In this document: piece after piece, positions 53,748-60,323 of the stretch
Layout: each line of letters opens with the position of its first letter
Position numbering within the stretch: the first letter of the stretch is position 1
Assembly (NCBI RefSeq): GCF_030325625.1
Contig: NZ_JACAIS010000013.1
Coordinates: forward strand, 1-64,000
Length of the DNA stretch: 64,000 bases
DNA from: Sphingobacterium sp. N143
Lineage (GTDB): Bacteria; Bacteroidota; Bacteroidia; Sphingobacteriales; Sphingobacteriaceae
Reading direction: 5' to 3'
Notes under the pieces: generated by a model
The model's input: only the letters and a program-made list of their open reading frames with translations
What the model was told of the DNA's origin: nothing
Databases searched by the model: none
Position numbers and translations under genes: made by a program

Positions 53748-54005
53748 TTAGTATGTTAACTTGGATATGGCAGTGATATTCGATACACCAACAAAGCGAG
53801 CCCCCTGCGTAGCGGCTGCTTTGTTGACATCAACCTTATAAACATAGAAGTTACCTTCGTTATTTTTCATTACATAGTAAGCTATATTTCCTTGGCTGTC
53901 TACGTAAGTCTTGTTATCATAAGGCATCTGTGCGTGATTTGGAATACCACTTACAGCAGTGTATGTTTTGTTGATAACATCAATGATTGCCAAGTTTACA
54001 ATTCC
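53748..54005 (-). pseudogene. 3' remnant of a DUF4374 lipoprotein gene
   Basis: About 85 codons read NLAIIDVINKTYTAVSGIP, then YVDSQGNIAYYVMKNNEG, FYVYKVDVNKAAATQGARFVG and end ITAISKLTY, followed by a terminator. This matches the C-terminal blade pattern of DUF4374 propeller lipoproteins (LAIIDL...GLP, ...YVY-VD-ATAT-GA-V-G...ITAI-KL). DUF4374 includes XusB, the siderophore-binding lipoprotein of XusABC. The 5' side is cut at about 54005, where the sequence passes into a fragment of an epimerase gene. No lipobox or N-terminal domain remains, so it cannot be functional. Confidence 0.65.
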
Positions 54006-54350
54006 GCCAGATACACGCGTAAGGCCCCGTCTCGCGCAGGAATGATAAGCTCGTTTTCATCTTTTGGATCTTGAGCCGGAAAGGGAGAGGCAACATGAAG
54101 AACATAATCACAACACGCTACTGCCTCTTCCCAATTATTGTCGCTGGTGAGATCTGCTTCTATATATGATAGATTTGAAAAATCTATAATGCCAGCTTCT
54201 GTCAAAGCTTTGATTATACCATCCTTTCTTGTTAGTGACCGAAGAGTTGTCTTAACTTGATAACCTTGTTGCAATAACTGTAATACAGTATGAATTCCTA
54301 AAAATCCTGTTCCCTGTGACCAATACTGTTGTTTTCTTAGCGTTTTCCAT
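53996..54350 (-). pseudogene. 5' remnant of a NAD-dependent epimerase/SDR gene, frameshifted
   Basis: The start codon at 54350 begins MENAKKTTVLVTG. The frame is then lost within the Rossmann glycine loop (about 54308-54314), where two bases seem to be missing; in the shifted frame GFLGIHTVLQLLQQGYQVK follows, then TLRSLTRKDGIIKALTEAG, EADLTSDNNWEEAV and YVLHVASPFPAQDPKDENELIIPARDGALRV. This is the N-terminal third of an atypical SDR (aldehyde reductase/dihydroflavonol reductase-like). The reading ends YLAEL and a stop at 53996, inside DUF4374-like sequence. It is both frameshifted and truncated, so it is dead. Confidence 0.75.
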
Positions 54351-54566
54351 TTTATTTAAATTTTGAAAAACAAAGTTGGGGATTATTTAAATACGGAATT
54401 TTGTTTTAAAGGTCAAAATGTATTTGTTGTAGAGGTCATTTAAAATTGTTATTGCAAATAAATTAAAAACAGATAAATATCGGATCACTTGGCTAGAATA
54501 ACATAGCTTACTATAACTTTAATAAAAGATGCCAATGTAAATACAGTCTTTTCTTGGTAGATGAGG

Positions 54567-54614
54567 CAATCAACGATGACATATAAAAATATTTTTATAT
54601 GTCATCGTTGATTG
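54567..54614. terminator. Perfect 48-bp palindrome overlapping the end of the HxlR gene
   Basis: Bases 54567-54590 are the exact reverse complement of 54591-54614, with no unpaired loop; the arms start CAATCAACGATGAC and the centre is A/T-only. The right half contains the last codons and stop of the HxlR gene. In RNA it gives a very stable hairpin and a likely terminator. A rare form because no spacer separates the arms. Confidence 0.75.
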
Positions 54615-54955
54615 ATATAGGTTTTGCCCCATTTTTCTAAAGCTGTAAAAATCTCTTCTAATGATCTACCTAGATCTGTTAAACAATATTCGACTCTAGG
54701 TGGAATTTCTGGAAAAACTTCTCTTAAGATAAGATTGTCTTCCTCCATTTCACGCAGCTGAGCTGTTAATGTTTTATCTGATATGGGCTCCAATCTTTCT
54801 TTTATTTCAGTAAACCTTAGAGGCTGACCAGGCCTTAATACCTTATAGATTTTCAATTTCCATTTTCCTCCTAAAATTGATAAAGAGGCTTCAATAGTGC
54901 AATCAACATCTGGGTTATTTTCACAATTTATTGTTGTTCTTCTGCTGTAGCTCAT
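54602..54955 (-). CDS. HxlR-family winged-helix regulator
   Basis: A 117-residue transcriptional regulator of the HxlR family. The signature is present: CTIEASLSILGGKWKLKIYKVLRPGQPLRFTEIKERLEPISDKTLTAQLREMEEDNLILREVFPEIPPRVEYCLTDLG. A Cys precedes the 'GGKWK' motif (about residue 20), the place where redox- and quinone-sensing members (HypR, YodB) carry a reactive Cys. It is divergent from an SDR gene, across 141 bp that hold a likely operator (55020-55037). I infer that it represses the SDR gene and perhaps itself until an electrophile or oxidant modifies the Cys. Its 3' end lies in a 48-bp palindrome. Confidence 0.93.
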   Translation of the reverse strand: MSYSRRTTINCENNPDVDCTIEASLSILGGKWKLKIYKVLRPGQPLRFTEIKERLEPISDKTLTAQLREMEEDNLILREVFPEIPPRVEYCLTDLGRSLEEIFTALEKWGKTYINQR

Positions 54956-55019
54956 TTTTTTATTTTATTTTTTTGATTTAATGTGCTTTAAATCAATGAT
55001 GCAAACCTTGGTTTTAGTT

Positions 55020-55037
55020 ACTTACCTTTGTGTAAGT
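55020..55037. promoter_or_regulatory. Candidate HxlR operator ACTTAC-N6-GTAAGT
   Basis: A perfect inverted repeat of 6-base arms (ACTTAC / GTAAGT) with a 6-base spacer lies three bases before the -33 TTG of the SDR promoter, in the divergent region of the HxlR regulator. Position and symmetry suit a winged-helix dimer. Confidence 0.5.
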
Positions 55038-55039
55038 TA

Positions 55040-55070
55040 TTGTTATTCAGATTTTTGTATGTTAATTTTG
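55040..55070 (+). promoter_or_regulatory. Promoter of the SDR gene
   Basis: TTG (55040-55042), 20 bases, then TAATTTTG (55063-55070) fits the Bacteroidota promoter consensus. The start codon at 55097 is about 26 bases downstream of the -7 element. This also argues against the earlier in-frame ATG at 55028. Confidence 0.6.
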
Positions 55071-55096
55071 TGCTGTCAAATTTAAATGTCATAACA

Positions 55097-55831
55097 ATGA
55101 ATAGTAAGATTTTAATTGCCGGTGGTTCATCCGGTATTGGCTATGGTATAGCCAAGCACTTTTATGAAAAAGGATGGGACGTCCTGATTACCGGTCGTAA
55201 CAAAGATAAACTAAATTCGGTAAAAGTAGAGATGCCGCGTATTCAAACCTTGGTATATGATAGTGCGAACGAAAATCATCTAGTAGATCTGATCAATTTT
55301 ATAGAGAACGATTGGGATGGGAAACTGAATATCCTCGTCAACAGCGCAGGGCATGTAGAGTTGGGAGGTTTAAAAGATATTTCAAAATCGTCATTGGAAG
55401 AAATGTATCAGGCACATTTGATCGGCCCCTCTTTACTTAGCTCAAAATGTTTGAAATTCTTGGCCTTAACCAAAGGGCATATTTTAAATATCACGAGCAG
55501 TCATGGAATTAAAGTTTATGCTGACTTGAGTGCTTATGGTTCGGCAAAGGCCGGATTAAATATGTTAACAAAGATTTGGGCACTCGAATTGGCTGCTATG
55601 GGGATAAAAGTTAATGCTATTGCTCCCGGACCTACGAATACAGATATATTGAGATCAGCTGGATACGATGACCAGACTATTTTGGCCATTCAAGAGAGCG
55701 AAAAGAAACAAATTCCTTTACAACGTAGGGGAAATGTTGGAGATATTGTATCTGTTGCGGTATCCATTTTGGATTCTGAATGGACTACAGGGGTTATTTT
55801 GCCCGTAGATGGGGGAATTTCTATTTCTTAA
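55097..55831 (+). CDS. Classical SDR-family NAD(P)-dependent oxidoreductase
   Basis: A 244-residue short-chain dehydrogenase. The dinucleotide motif is GGSSGIGYGIA near the start, NSAGHVELGG is the NNAG-type motif, ITSSHG carries the catalytic Ser and Y147-GSAK-K151 is the YxxxK pair. The C-terminal half (IAPGPTNTDILRSAG, WTTGVILPVDGG) is the usual ending of a classical SDR. The start at 55097 is chosen because the promoter lies over the upstream extension. It is divergent from an HxlR regulator, so it may detoxify a carbonyl or quinone; the substrate is not shown. Confidence 0.93.
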   Translation: MNSKILIAGGSSGIGYGIAKHFYEKGWDVLITGRNKDKLNSVKVEMPRIQTLVYDSANENHLVDLINFIENDWDGKLNILVNSAGHVELGGLKDISKSSLEEMYQAHLIGPSLLSSKCLKFLALTKGHILNITSSHGIKVYADLSAYGSAKAGLNMLTKIWALELAAMGIKVNAIAPGPTNTDILRSAGYDDQTILAIQESEKKQIPLQRRGNVGDIVSVAVSILDSEWTTGVILPVDGGISIS

Positions 55832-55895
55832 ACCAGTTTAAGTTTCTTTATTGATTTCATTATCAAATTTGTACAACAAATTAAACAAAACGAAG

Positions 55896-55991
55896 ATGCA
55901 AAAAAGAATTAATATCAATTTAACTGAATCTGAAGTTTTGAAAGCCATGATGGGTCTCGAAATCCTCCATTCCAGCGTAGAAATAGATTAA
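55896..55991 (+). pseudogene. Truncated copy of the AhpD-like gene (N-terminal 28 codons)
   Basis: Thirty-one codons start MQKRININ and run through SEVLKAMMGLE, parallel to the intact gene at 56230 (MQKRININSAEPEALKAMMGLE), then stop in sequence matching the end of the LOG-family gene and its leader (GATTAAAAAGGGGG, as at 58477). The upstream bases (TTAAACAAAACGAAGATG) also resemble those before the intact gene. It is a partial duplication joined at a junction near 55986. Confidence 0.75.
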
Positions 55992-56214
55992 AAAGGGGGG
56001 TGGGGCAATTTTTTGCAAATGAATATTTATGCTTCAAGGGAGATTTTAAGATTAACTACATTGTACTTTTACTATATATGGTGATAAGTATAGCGGAATC
56101 ATTTTATTTAGGGAGTTCTGGTAAAATGGATTTGTTTTATGTATCTTATTTTCAGTTAATTGTAGTTAATGGCATCTGAATTGAATTTATATGATCTGTA
56201 CAAAAATGTTAAAT
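55986..56214. repeat. 230-bp duplicated leader, copy 1 (upstream of the AhpD-like gene)
   Basis: Pairs with 58477-58704. From the shared GATTAAAAAGGGGG to the shared TACAAAAATGTTAAAT, the two copies agree at roughly 85 percent of positions by eye, with blocks of identity of 20 bases and more (for example around 56059-56080 and 56100-56122). The two largest divergent patches are at about 56000-56010 and 56123-56142. Confidence 0.85.
56170..56185 (+). promoter_or_regulatory. Sigma-54-like -24/-12 box in leader copy 1
   Basis: TGGCATCTGAATTGAA fits TGGCAC-N5-TTGCW except T for C at position 6 and A for C in the -12 GC. The -12 mismatch is a real weakness. The start codon follows at 56230, a normal distance. 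A sigma-54-dependent activator is encoded at 60315. Confidence 0.35.
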
Positions 56215-56229
56215 TTAAACAAAACAAAA

Positions 56230-56682
56230 ATGCAAAAACGAATTAATATCAATTCAGCTGAACCTGAAGCTTTGAAAGCTATGATGGGCCTGGAAACCTA
56301 CCTTTCCAAAGTAGAAATTTCTAAATCCTTAAAAGAACTAATTAAAATCAGAGCGTCACAGATTAATGGTTGTGCTTATTGTATTGATATGCATACCAAA
56401 GATGCTTTGAAGAACGGGGAAACTGATCAACGTATTTTCCTTTTAAATGCTTGGCGTGAGGCGGGAACGATATTTTCAGAGGAAGAAAAGATCGTGTTGT
56501 CCGTTGCCGAGGAAGTAACGCTTATCCATCAGCAGGGTTTAAGCGATGAGACCTACAGCAATGCGCTTAATTATTTCACGGAAAATCAAATTGCCCAAAT
56601 TGTTGTTGCCGTTGTGACAATAAATGCATGGAACCGAATAGCTTTGAGCAGCCATCTTCAGGTGGGGAGCGCATTTGCCTAA
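56230..56682 (+). CDS. Carboxymuconolactone decarboxylase/AhpD-like family protein
   Basis: A 150-residue protein of the CMD/AhpD fold. The redox or proton-relay motif is NGC48-AY-C51-IDMH55, the CxxC...H pattern of AhpD-like peroxidase partners. Family wording also includes LRELIKIRASQIN-like (ELIKIRASQINGCAYC), GETDQRIFLLNAWREAGTIFSEEEKIVLSVAEEVTLI and INAWNRIALSS. The start at 56230 is taken because homologues begin near MQKRIN; an in-frame ATG 39 bases upstream lies in the duplicated leader. A truncated copy lies upstream. The gene ends in a strong hairpin. It probably has an alkylhydroperoxidase-type role in oxidative stress, but the activity is inferred. Confidence 0.9.
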   Translation: MQKRININSAEPEALKAMMGLETYLSKVEISKSLKELIKIRASQINGCAYCIDMHTKDALKNGETDQRIFLLNAWREAGTIFSEEEKIVLSVAEEVTLIHQQGLSDETYSNALNYFTENQIAQIVVAVVTINAWNRIALSSHLQVGSAFA

Positions 56683-56689
56683 ACCGAGG

Positions 56690-56723
56690 AAAAGGATCGA
56701 GGAGTAGAATTTTCGATCCTTTT
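56690..56723 (+). terminator. Terminator after the AhpD-like gene
   Basis: An 11-bp stem (AAAAGGATCGA / TCGATCCTTTT) with a 12-base loop and a T-rich tail (TTTTTCT), 7 bases after the stop codon. Confidence 0.8.
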
Positions 56724-56939
56724 TCTATTAATCGTTGATGAGTGTATTAATACGATCAATATAAATATTATATCTCCCTGTTTTAAACTGATTGCAAATT
56801 TATTAACATTAATATATTCAATGACAATGTTTGATTTCATACAATATAGGACTTTATAATAAACAATATTTGGACTTCACAAAATAACGGGCAGCGTTTT
56901 GATCGACTAATTTTGTGTTTTATTTAAATTTTATCTTCT
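56724..56939. other. Intergenic region before the SDR gene at 56940
   Basis: A/T-rich and without a gene. TAATTTTG (56907-56914) is a good -7 element for the gene at 56940; no well-placed -33 TTG is seen. A long T/A stretch precedes the start codon. Confidence 0.45.
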
Positions 56940-57851
56940 ATGTGGACAAAAGACAATATTCCGGATTTATCGGGGCAGGTTGCTGTTGTGACTGGAGCAA
57001 ACAGCGGCATTGGATATGAAACAGCAAAAGCGCTGTACGAAAAAGGAACTGAAGTCGTCATTGCAGCAAGAAATTTGGAAAAGGCAAATAACGCTATAAG
57101 AAAAATCAAGCTTGAAAGCAAAGTTGAAGGAAGGCTGAGAGTTTGTCGGTTAGATCTTGCAAGTCTCAGCCAAATCAGTGAGTTTTCTAAAATATTTTTT
57201 AACGAATATGACCATTTAGATATCCTTATTAATAATGCTGGTGTAATGTGTCCTCCTGCGTCGAAAACACTGGACGGATTTGAACTTCAATTTGGTGTTA
57301 ATTATCTGGGGCATTATGCACTAACTGGGCACCTTTTACCCTTGCTTCGAAATTCAGATCAGGCAAGAATCGTTACGCTATCAAGTGGTGCAGCTACTTT
57401 GGTGGATGGAATCGATTTTGGGAACCTTCGTTTAGAAAAAAACTATGATCAATGGCGTGAATATGCGACGAGTAAATTAGCTAATATTCTTTTTACTTAT
57501 GAACTCGACAGAAAATTGAAGAATATTAACTCTCCTATTATTTCTATAGCGTCTCATCCCGGGGTTACGCGCACTGATTTACAGCGATATATCCCTAGAG
57601 AGGAATTGGAAAATATGTTAACCGAATTTGATCATGTGATGGAACCTTGGCAAGGGGCTCTGTCTACGTTATTTGCTGCAACAGATAAGAACGTCAGGGG
57701 GGGGCAATTTTTTGGACCAGATGGAGAAAACGAATATACAGGTTTCCCGACGCTTTCCATGCACAGCTCAGCAGCAATGGAGAATACTTATTTAGCCGAA
57801 GAATTATGGGGTTACGCTGAAAAGGTCACAAATGTAAAATTTAACTTTTAA
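56940..57851 (+). CDS. SDR-family oxidoreductase (retinol dehydrogenase/protochlorophyllide reductase-like branch)
   Basis: A 303-residue short-chain dehydrogenase of the longer branch. TGANSGIGYETAKAL is the cofactor loop, ARNLEKANNAIRKI the NADP-preferring segment, LDILINNAGVM the NNAG motif, LSSGAA carries the Ser, and Y175-ATSK-K179 is the catalytic pair. ASHPGVTRTDL and GPDGENEYTGFP are typical endings for this branch. It precedes the LOG-family gene by 59 bases. The substrate is not evident; the neighbouring redox genes suggest detoxification. Confidence 0.92.
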   Translation: MWTKDNIPDLSGQVAVVTGANSGIGYETAKALYEKGTEVVIAARNLEKANNAIRKIKLESKVEGRLRVCRLDLASLSQISEFSKIFFNEYDHLDILINNAGVMCPPASKTLDGFELQFGVNYLGHYALTGHLLPLLRNSDQARIVTLSSGAATLVDGIDFGNLRLEKNYDQWREYATSKLANILFTYELDRKLKNINSPIISIASHPGVTRTDLQRYIPREELENMLTEFDHVMEPWQGALSTLFAATDKNVRGGQFFGPDGENEYTGFPTLSMHSSAAMENTYLAEELWGYAEKVTNVKFNF

Positions 57852-57910
57852 AAGATGGTAGTTATAGTAGGTGAAAAAACTAAAATAAATACAATTGAAT
57901 TCGACTACTT

Positions 57911-58498
57911 ATGCAAATAAATAGAATAACGGTTTTCTGTGGATCAAGTTCCGGATTTGAGATAATTTATGAGCGGCACGCGCAACTGTTAGGCGAAAAA
58001 TTGGTCGCTCAAAAAATTGAGCTGATATACGGAGGTGCTGATGTTGGACTAATGGGAGAATTAGCTACCAGTGTCGTTAACAACGGAGGCAAAGTTATAG
58101 GTGTTTTGCCCCACTTTTTGAAAGATAAAGAAATCGCACATCGGAAATTGACGGAACTTATTTATGTCGATACCATGCATCAGCGGAAATTAATGATGAA
58201 TGAGCTTTCTGATGGCATTATTGCTTTACCAGGAGGGTTTGGTACATTGGATGAACTCTTCGAGATGTTAACTTGGGCACAGTTAGGCTTACATCAAAAA
58301 CCCATCGCTATTTTAAATATCGATGGTTTTTTTGATGATTTATTATTATTTATAGATACCATGATAAGAAAGGGCTTTCTCAAACAAATTAATAAGGAGT
58401 TATTATTGGTTGCAAATGATATTGACACTTTGTTTGAAAAACTATGGAACTATCAAGTGCCAAAGACTGATAAATGGATTAAAAAGGGGGATGTTTAG
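57911..58498 (+). CDS. LOG-family Rossmann-fold protein (TIGR00730; cytokinin riboside 5'-monophosphate phosphoribohydrolase type)
   Basis: A 195-residue protein of the TIGR00730/LOG family, which cleaves nucleotide 5'-monophosphates to base and ribose 5-phosphate. Signatures: VFCGSSSGF at the start, YGGADVGLMGELA (phosphate loop), and P107-GGFGTLDE-115, the PGGxGTxxE catalytic motif. Length is normal. Its last codons (DKWIKKGDV) and stop lie at the beginning of leader copy 2, whose left end also marks the break of the truncated AhpD copy. In bacteria these proteins are often of unknown substrate; some act on AMP. Confidence 0.93.
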   Translation: MQINRITVFCGSSSGFEIIYERHAQLLGEKLVAQKIELIYGGADVGLMGELATSVVNNGGKVIGVLPHFLKDKEIAHRKLTELIYVDTMHQRKLMMNELSDGIIALPGGFGTLDELFEMLTWAQLGLHQKPIAILNIDGFFDDLLLFIDTMIRKGFLKQINKELLLVANDIDTLFEKLWNYQVPKTDKWIKKGDV

Positions 58499-58704
58499 CT
58501 TTTTGTAAATGAATATTTCTGTTTCAAGTAAGATTTTAAGATTAACTACATTATACTTTTACTATATATGGTGACAGGTGTAGCGGAATCATTTTATTTA
58601 GGGAATTGTGATGATGGTGTTTTGTTTTATGTAGCTTATTTTCAGTTAATTGTGATTGATGGCATCTAGATTGAGTTTCTATGATCTATACAAAAATGTT
58701 AAAT
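58477..58704. repeat. 230-bp duplicated leader, copy 2 (upstream of the NAD(P)H-binding gene)
   Basis: Direct repeat of 55986-56214. This copy starts inside the last codons of the LOG-family gene, which suggests that it is the ancestral position and that copy 1 carries a piece of that gene's 3' end. It ends just before the start codon at 58720. Both copies also keep an in-frame ATG 39 bases upstream of the following start codon. Confidence 0.85.
58660..58675 (+). promoter_or_regulatory. Sigma-54-like -24/-12 box in leader copy 2
   Basis: TGGCATCTAGATTGAG, at the same place as the box at 56170-56185. TGGCAT and TTGA are kept while the spacer varies, with the same missing -12 C. It lies 45 bases before the start codon at 58720. 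Confidence 0.35.
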
Positions 58705-58719
58705 ATAAAATATAAAAAC

Positions 58720-59472
58720 ATGAAAATTTTAATTATTGGAGGTACAGGATTGATCGGAACGAAAACTGTTGGTAAATTAAGAGCATTGGGACATGAGGTT
58801 ATCGCAGCCTCGCCAAATACCGGTGTCAATACTATTACGGGCGAAGGCTTAGCGGAAGCTGTAGATGGAGCTGAAGTTGTGATTGATCTAGCCAATTCAC
58901 CATCATTTGCAGATAAGGATGTCATGGAATTTTTTGAGACTTCTGGAAAAAATTTGTTAGCCGCTGAGATAAATGCTGGAGTCAAGCATCATATTGCTTT
59001 GTCTGTTGTAGGAACAAGTCGTCTGCAGGCAAGCGGGTATTTTAGGGCAAAACAAGTACAAGAAGATCTTATTGTCAAATCAGGTATTCCTTACACAATT
59101 ATTCATTCCACGCAATTTTTGGAATTCTTAGGAGGTATTGTTGCATCTGCACAAGATGGAAACGTTATTAATGTGTCGACAGCTAAGATACAACCTATTG
59201 CTGCAGAAGACGTTTCTTCGTTTGTTGCTGAATTCGCACTTGGTCAACCAATCAACGGAATTGTAGAAATTGGGGGTCCCGAACAATTTGAACTAGCGGT
59301 TTTAGTAAAACAATATTTGATTAAAACGAAAAATTCCAAGGAAGTTGTTGGTGATAAGCACGCCTTATATTTTGGTTCGCCGTTAGATGAATTTACATTA
59401 GTGCCTGCTGAGGATGCAAAATTGGGTAAGCTGACTTTCGAAGAGTGGTTTAGCCTGGGTATTCAAAAATAA
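58720..59472 (+). CDS. NAD(P)H-binding protein (NmrA-like atypical SDR)
   Basis: A 250-residue atypical short-chain dehydrogenase. LIIGGTGLIGTKTVGKLRALGHEVIAAS carries the GxxGxxG cofactor motif, and VVIDLANSPSF and ALSVVGTSRLQASGYFRAKQVQEDLIVKSGIPYTIIHSTQFLEFL are typical of the NmrA/quinone oxidoreductase 2 branch. IVEIGGPEQFELAVLVKQYL and LTFEEWF close the protein. The classical Tyr-Lys pair is replaced by YFRAKQ. Start at 58720 gives the canonical MKILIIGG. A good hairpin follows the gene. It could be a redox-sensing regulator or a quinone reductase. Confidence 0.92.
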   Translation: MKILIIGGTGLIGTKTVGKLRALGHEVIAASPNTGVNTITGEGLAEAVDGAEVVIDLANSPSFADKDVMEFFETSGKNLLAAEINAGVKHHIALSVVGTSRLQASGYFRAKQVQEDLIVKSGIPYTIIHSTQFLEFLGGIVASAQDGNVINVSTAKIQPIAAEDVSSFVAEFALGQPINGIVEIGGPEQFELAVLVKQYLIKTKNSKEVVGDKHALYFGSPLDEFTLVPAEDAKLGKLTFEEWFSLGIQK

Positions 59473-59485
59473 ATAAGCAGAATCT

Positions 59486-59514
59486 GATCCAAGGGTATGA
59501 TTGACCCTTGGATC
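59486..59514 (+). terminator. Terminator after the NAD(P)H-binding gene
   Basis: A perfect 11-bp stem (GATCCAAGGGT / ACCCTTGGATC) with a 7-base loop, followed within 10 bases by a run of six T. Confidence 0.85.
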
Positions 59515-59556
59515 TCGAATCAAATTTTTTATTGATCCTATTTAAAGATTATAATT

Positions 59557-60228
59557 ATGAACAGTTTCTATAAAACTTTTACGAGTTCTTTGGGCCGAAA
59601 ATTTACCATGGCATTGAGCGGACTGTTCCTCATCAGTTTTTTGCTCGTACATATGTCTGTCAACGCACTCATATTCTATAATGATGGTGGAGTAACCTTT
59701 ACCATCGGAGCGCATTTTATGGCCACAAATCCCGTGATCAGAACTTTGGAAATCGTTCTTATAGCTGGATTTGTGCTTCATATTGTACAAGGGCTTCTAT
59801 TGTGGAAAAAAAACAGAGACGCGCGCCCCATAAAATATGCTTATCCACTAGCAACACCCAAAATAAAATGGTATAGTAAGAGCATGACTCTTTTAGGGAC
59901 ACTTTTGCTTCTTTTTTTAGTGATACACACGTCCAATTTTTGGATACCCAATCGTATTCACCAGTTTCGTTATGATGAGGAGCTGCCTCTTTATGATCTG
60001 ATGCTGGAAAAGTTTAGTAACCCTTTTGAAGTGTTGGTTTATTTATTTGGTTGTGTTTCCTTGTTTTGGCATCTATTGCATGGGTTTACTAGCGCATTTA
60101 CTTCGCTAGGTATATCGCACCGACGATATAATGGTTTTATAAAATGGATGGGCACCAGCTTTTCAGTTATTGTGCCGCTTGTGTTGTTCTTAATGCCACT
60201 GTCCATTTATTTTAAGTGGATAAATTGA
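59557..60228 (+). CDS. sdhC: Succinate dehydrogenase/fumarate reductase cytochrome b subunit-like protein (SdhC), without SdhA/SdhB
   Basis: A 223-residue membrane protein of the Bacteroidota SdhC/FrdC cytochrome b family with five membrane segments (about 22-42, 62-82, 108-128, 150-172, 195-217). Haem-ligand His are in the expected helices: LISFLLVHMSVN, IAGFVLHIVQGLLLW, LLFLVIHTSNFW and SLFWHLLHGFTSAF. The usual sdhCAB order is absent; no flavoprotein or iron-sulfur subunit follows. The next gene is a sigma-54 activator after 86 bases. It is either an extra copy that pairs with distant SdhAB or a different quinone-linked cytochrome b. The terminator upstream isolates it from the previous gene. 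Confidence 0.88.
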   Translation: MNSFYKTFTSSLGRKFTMALSGLFLISFLLVHMSVNALIFYNDGGVTFTIGAHFMATNPVIRTLEIVLIAGFVLHIVQGLLLWKKNRDARPIKYAYPLATPKIKWYSKSMTLLGTLLLLFLVIHTSNFWIPNRIHQFRYDEELPLYDLMLEKFSNPFEVLVYLFGCVSLFWHLLHGFTSAFTSLGISHRRYNGFIKWMGTSFSVIVPLVLFLMPLSIYFKWIN

Positions 60229-60323
60229 TTAACAGATTGTGTATATTCGAAATTCGAAGGATAGCCTAATTGTCAACACATCAGTAATAATTGTAACCGT
60301 ACTGCTGTACTATTATGTATAAC

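Noticed and set aside
55986-58704. Insertion sequence as the source of the two leader copies
   Set aside because: There is no transposase, no terminal inverted repeat and no target duplication, and one end lies within a gene's last codons.
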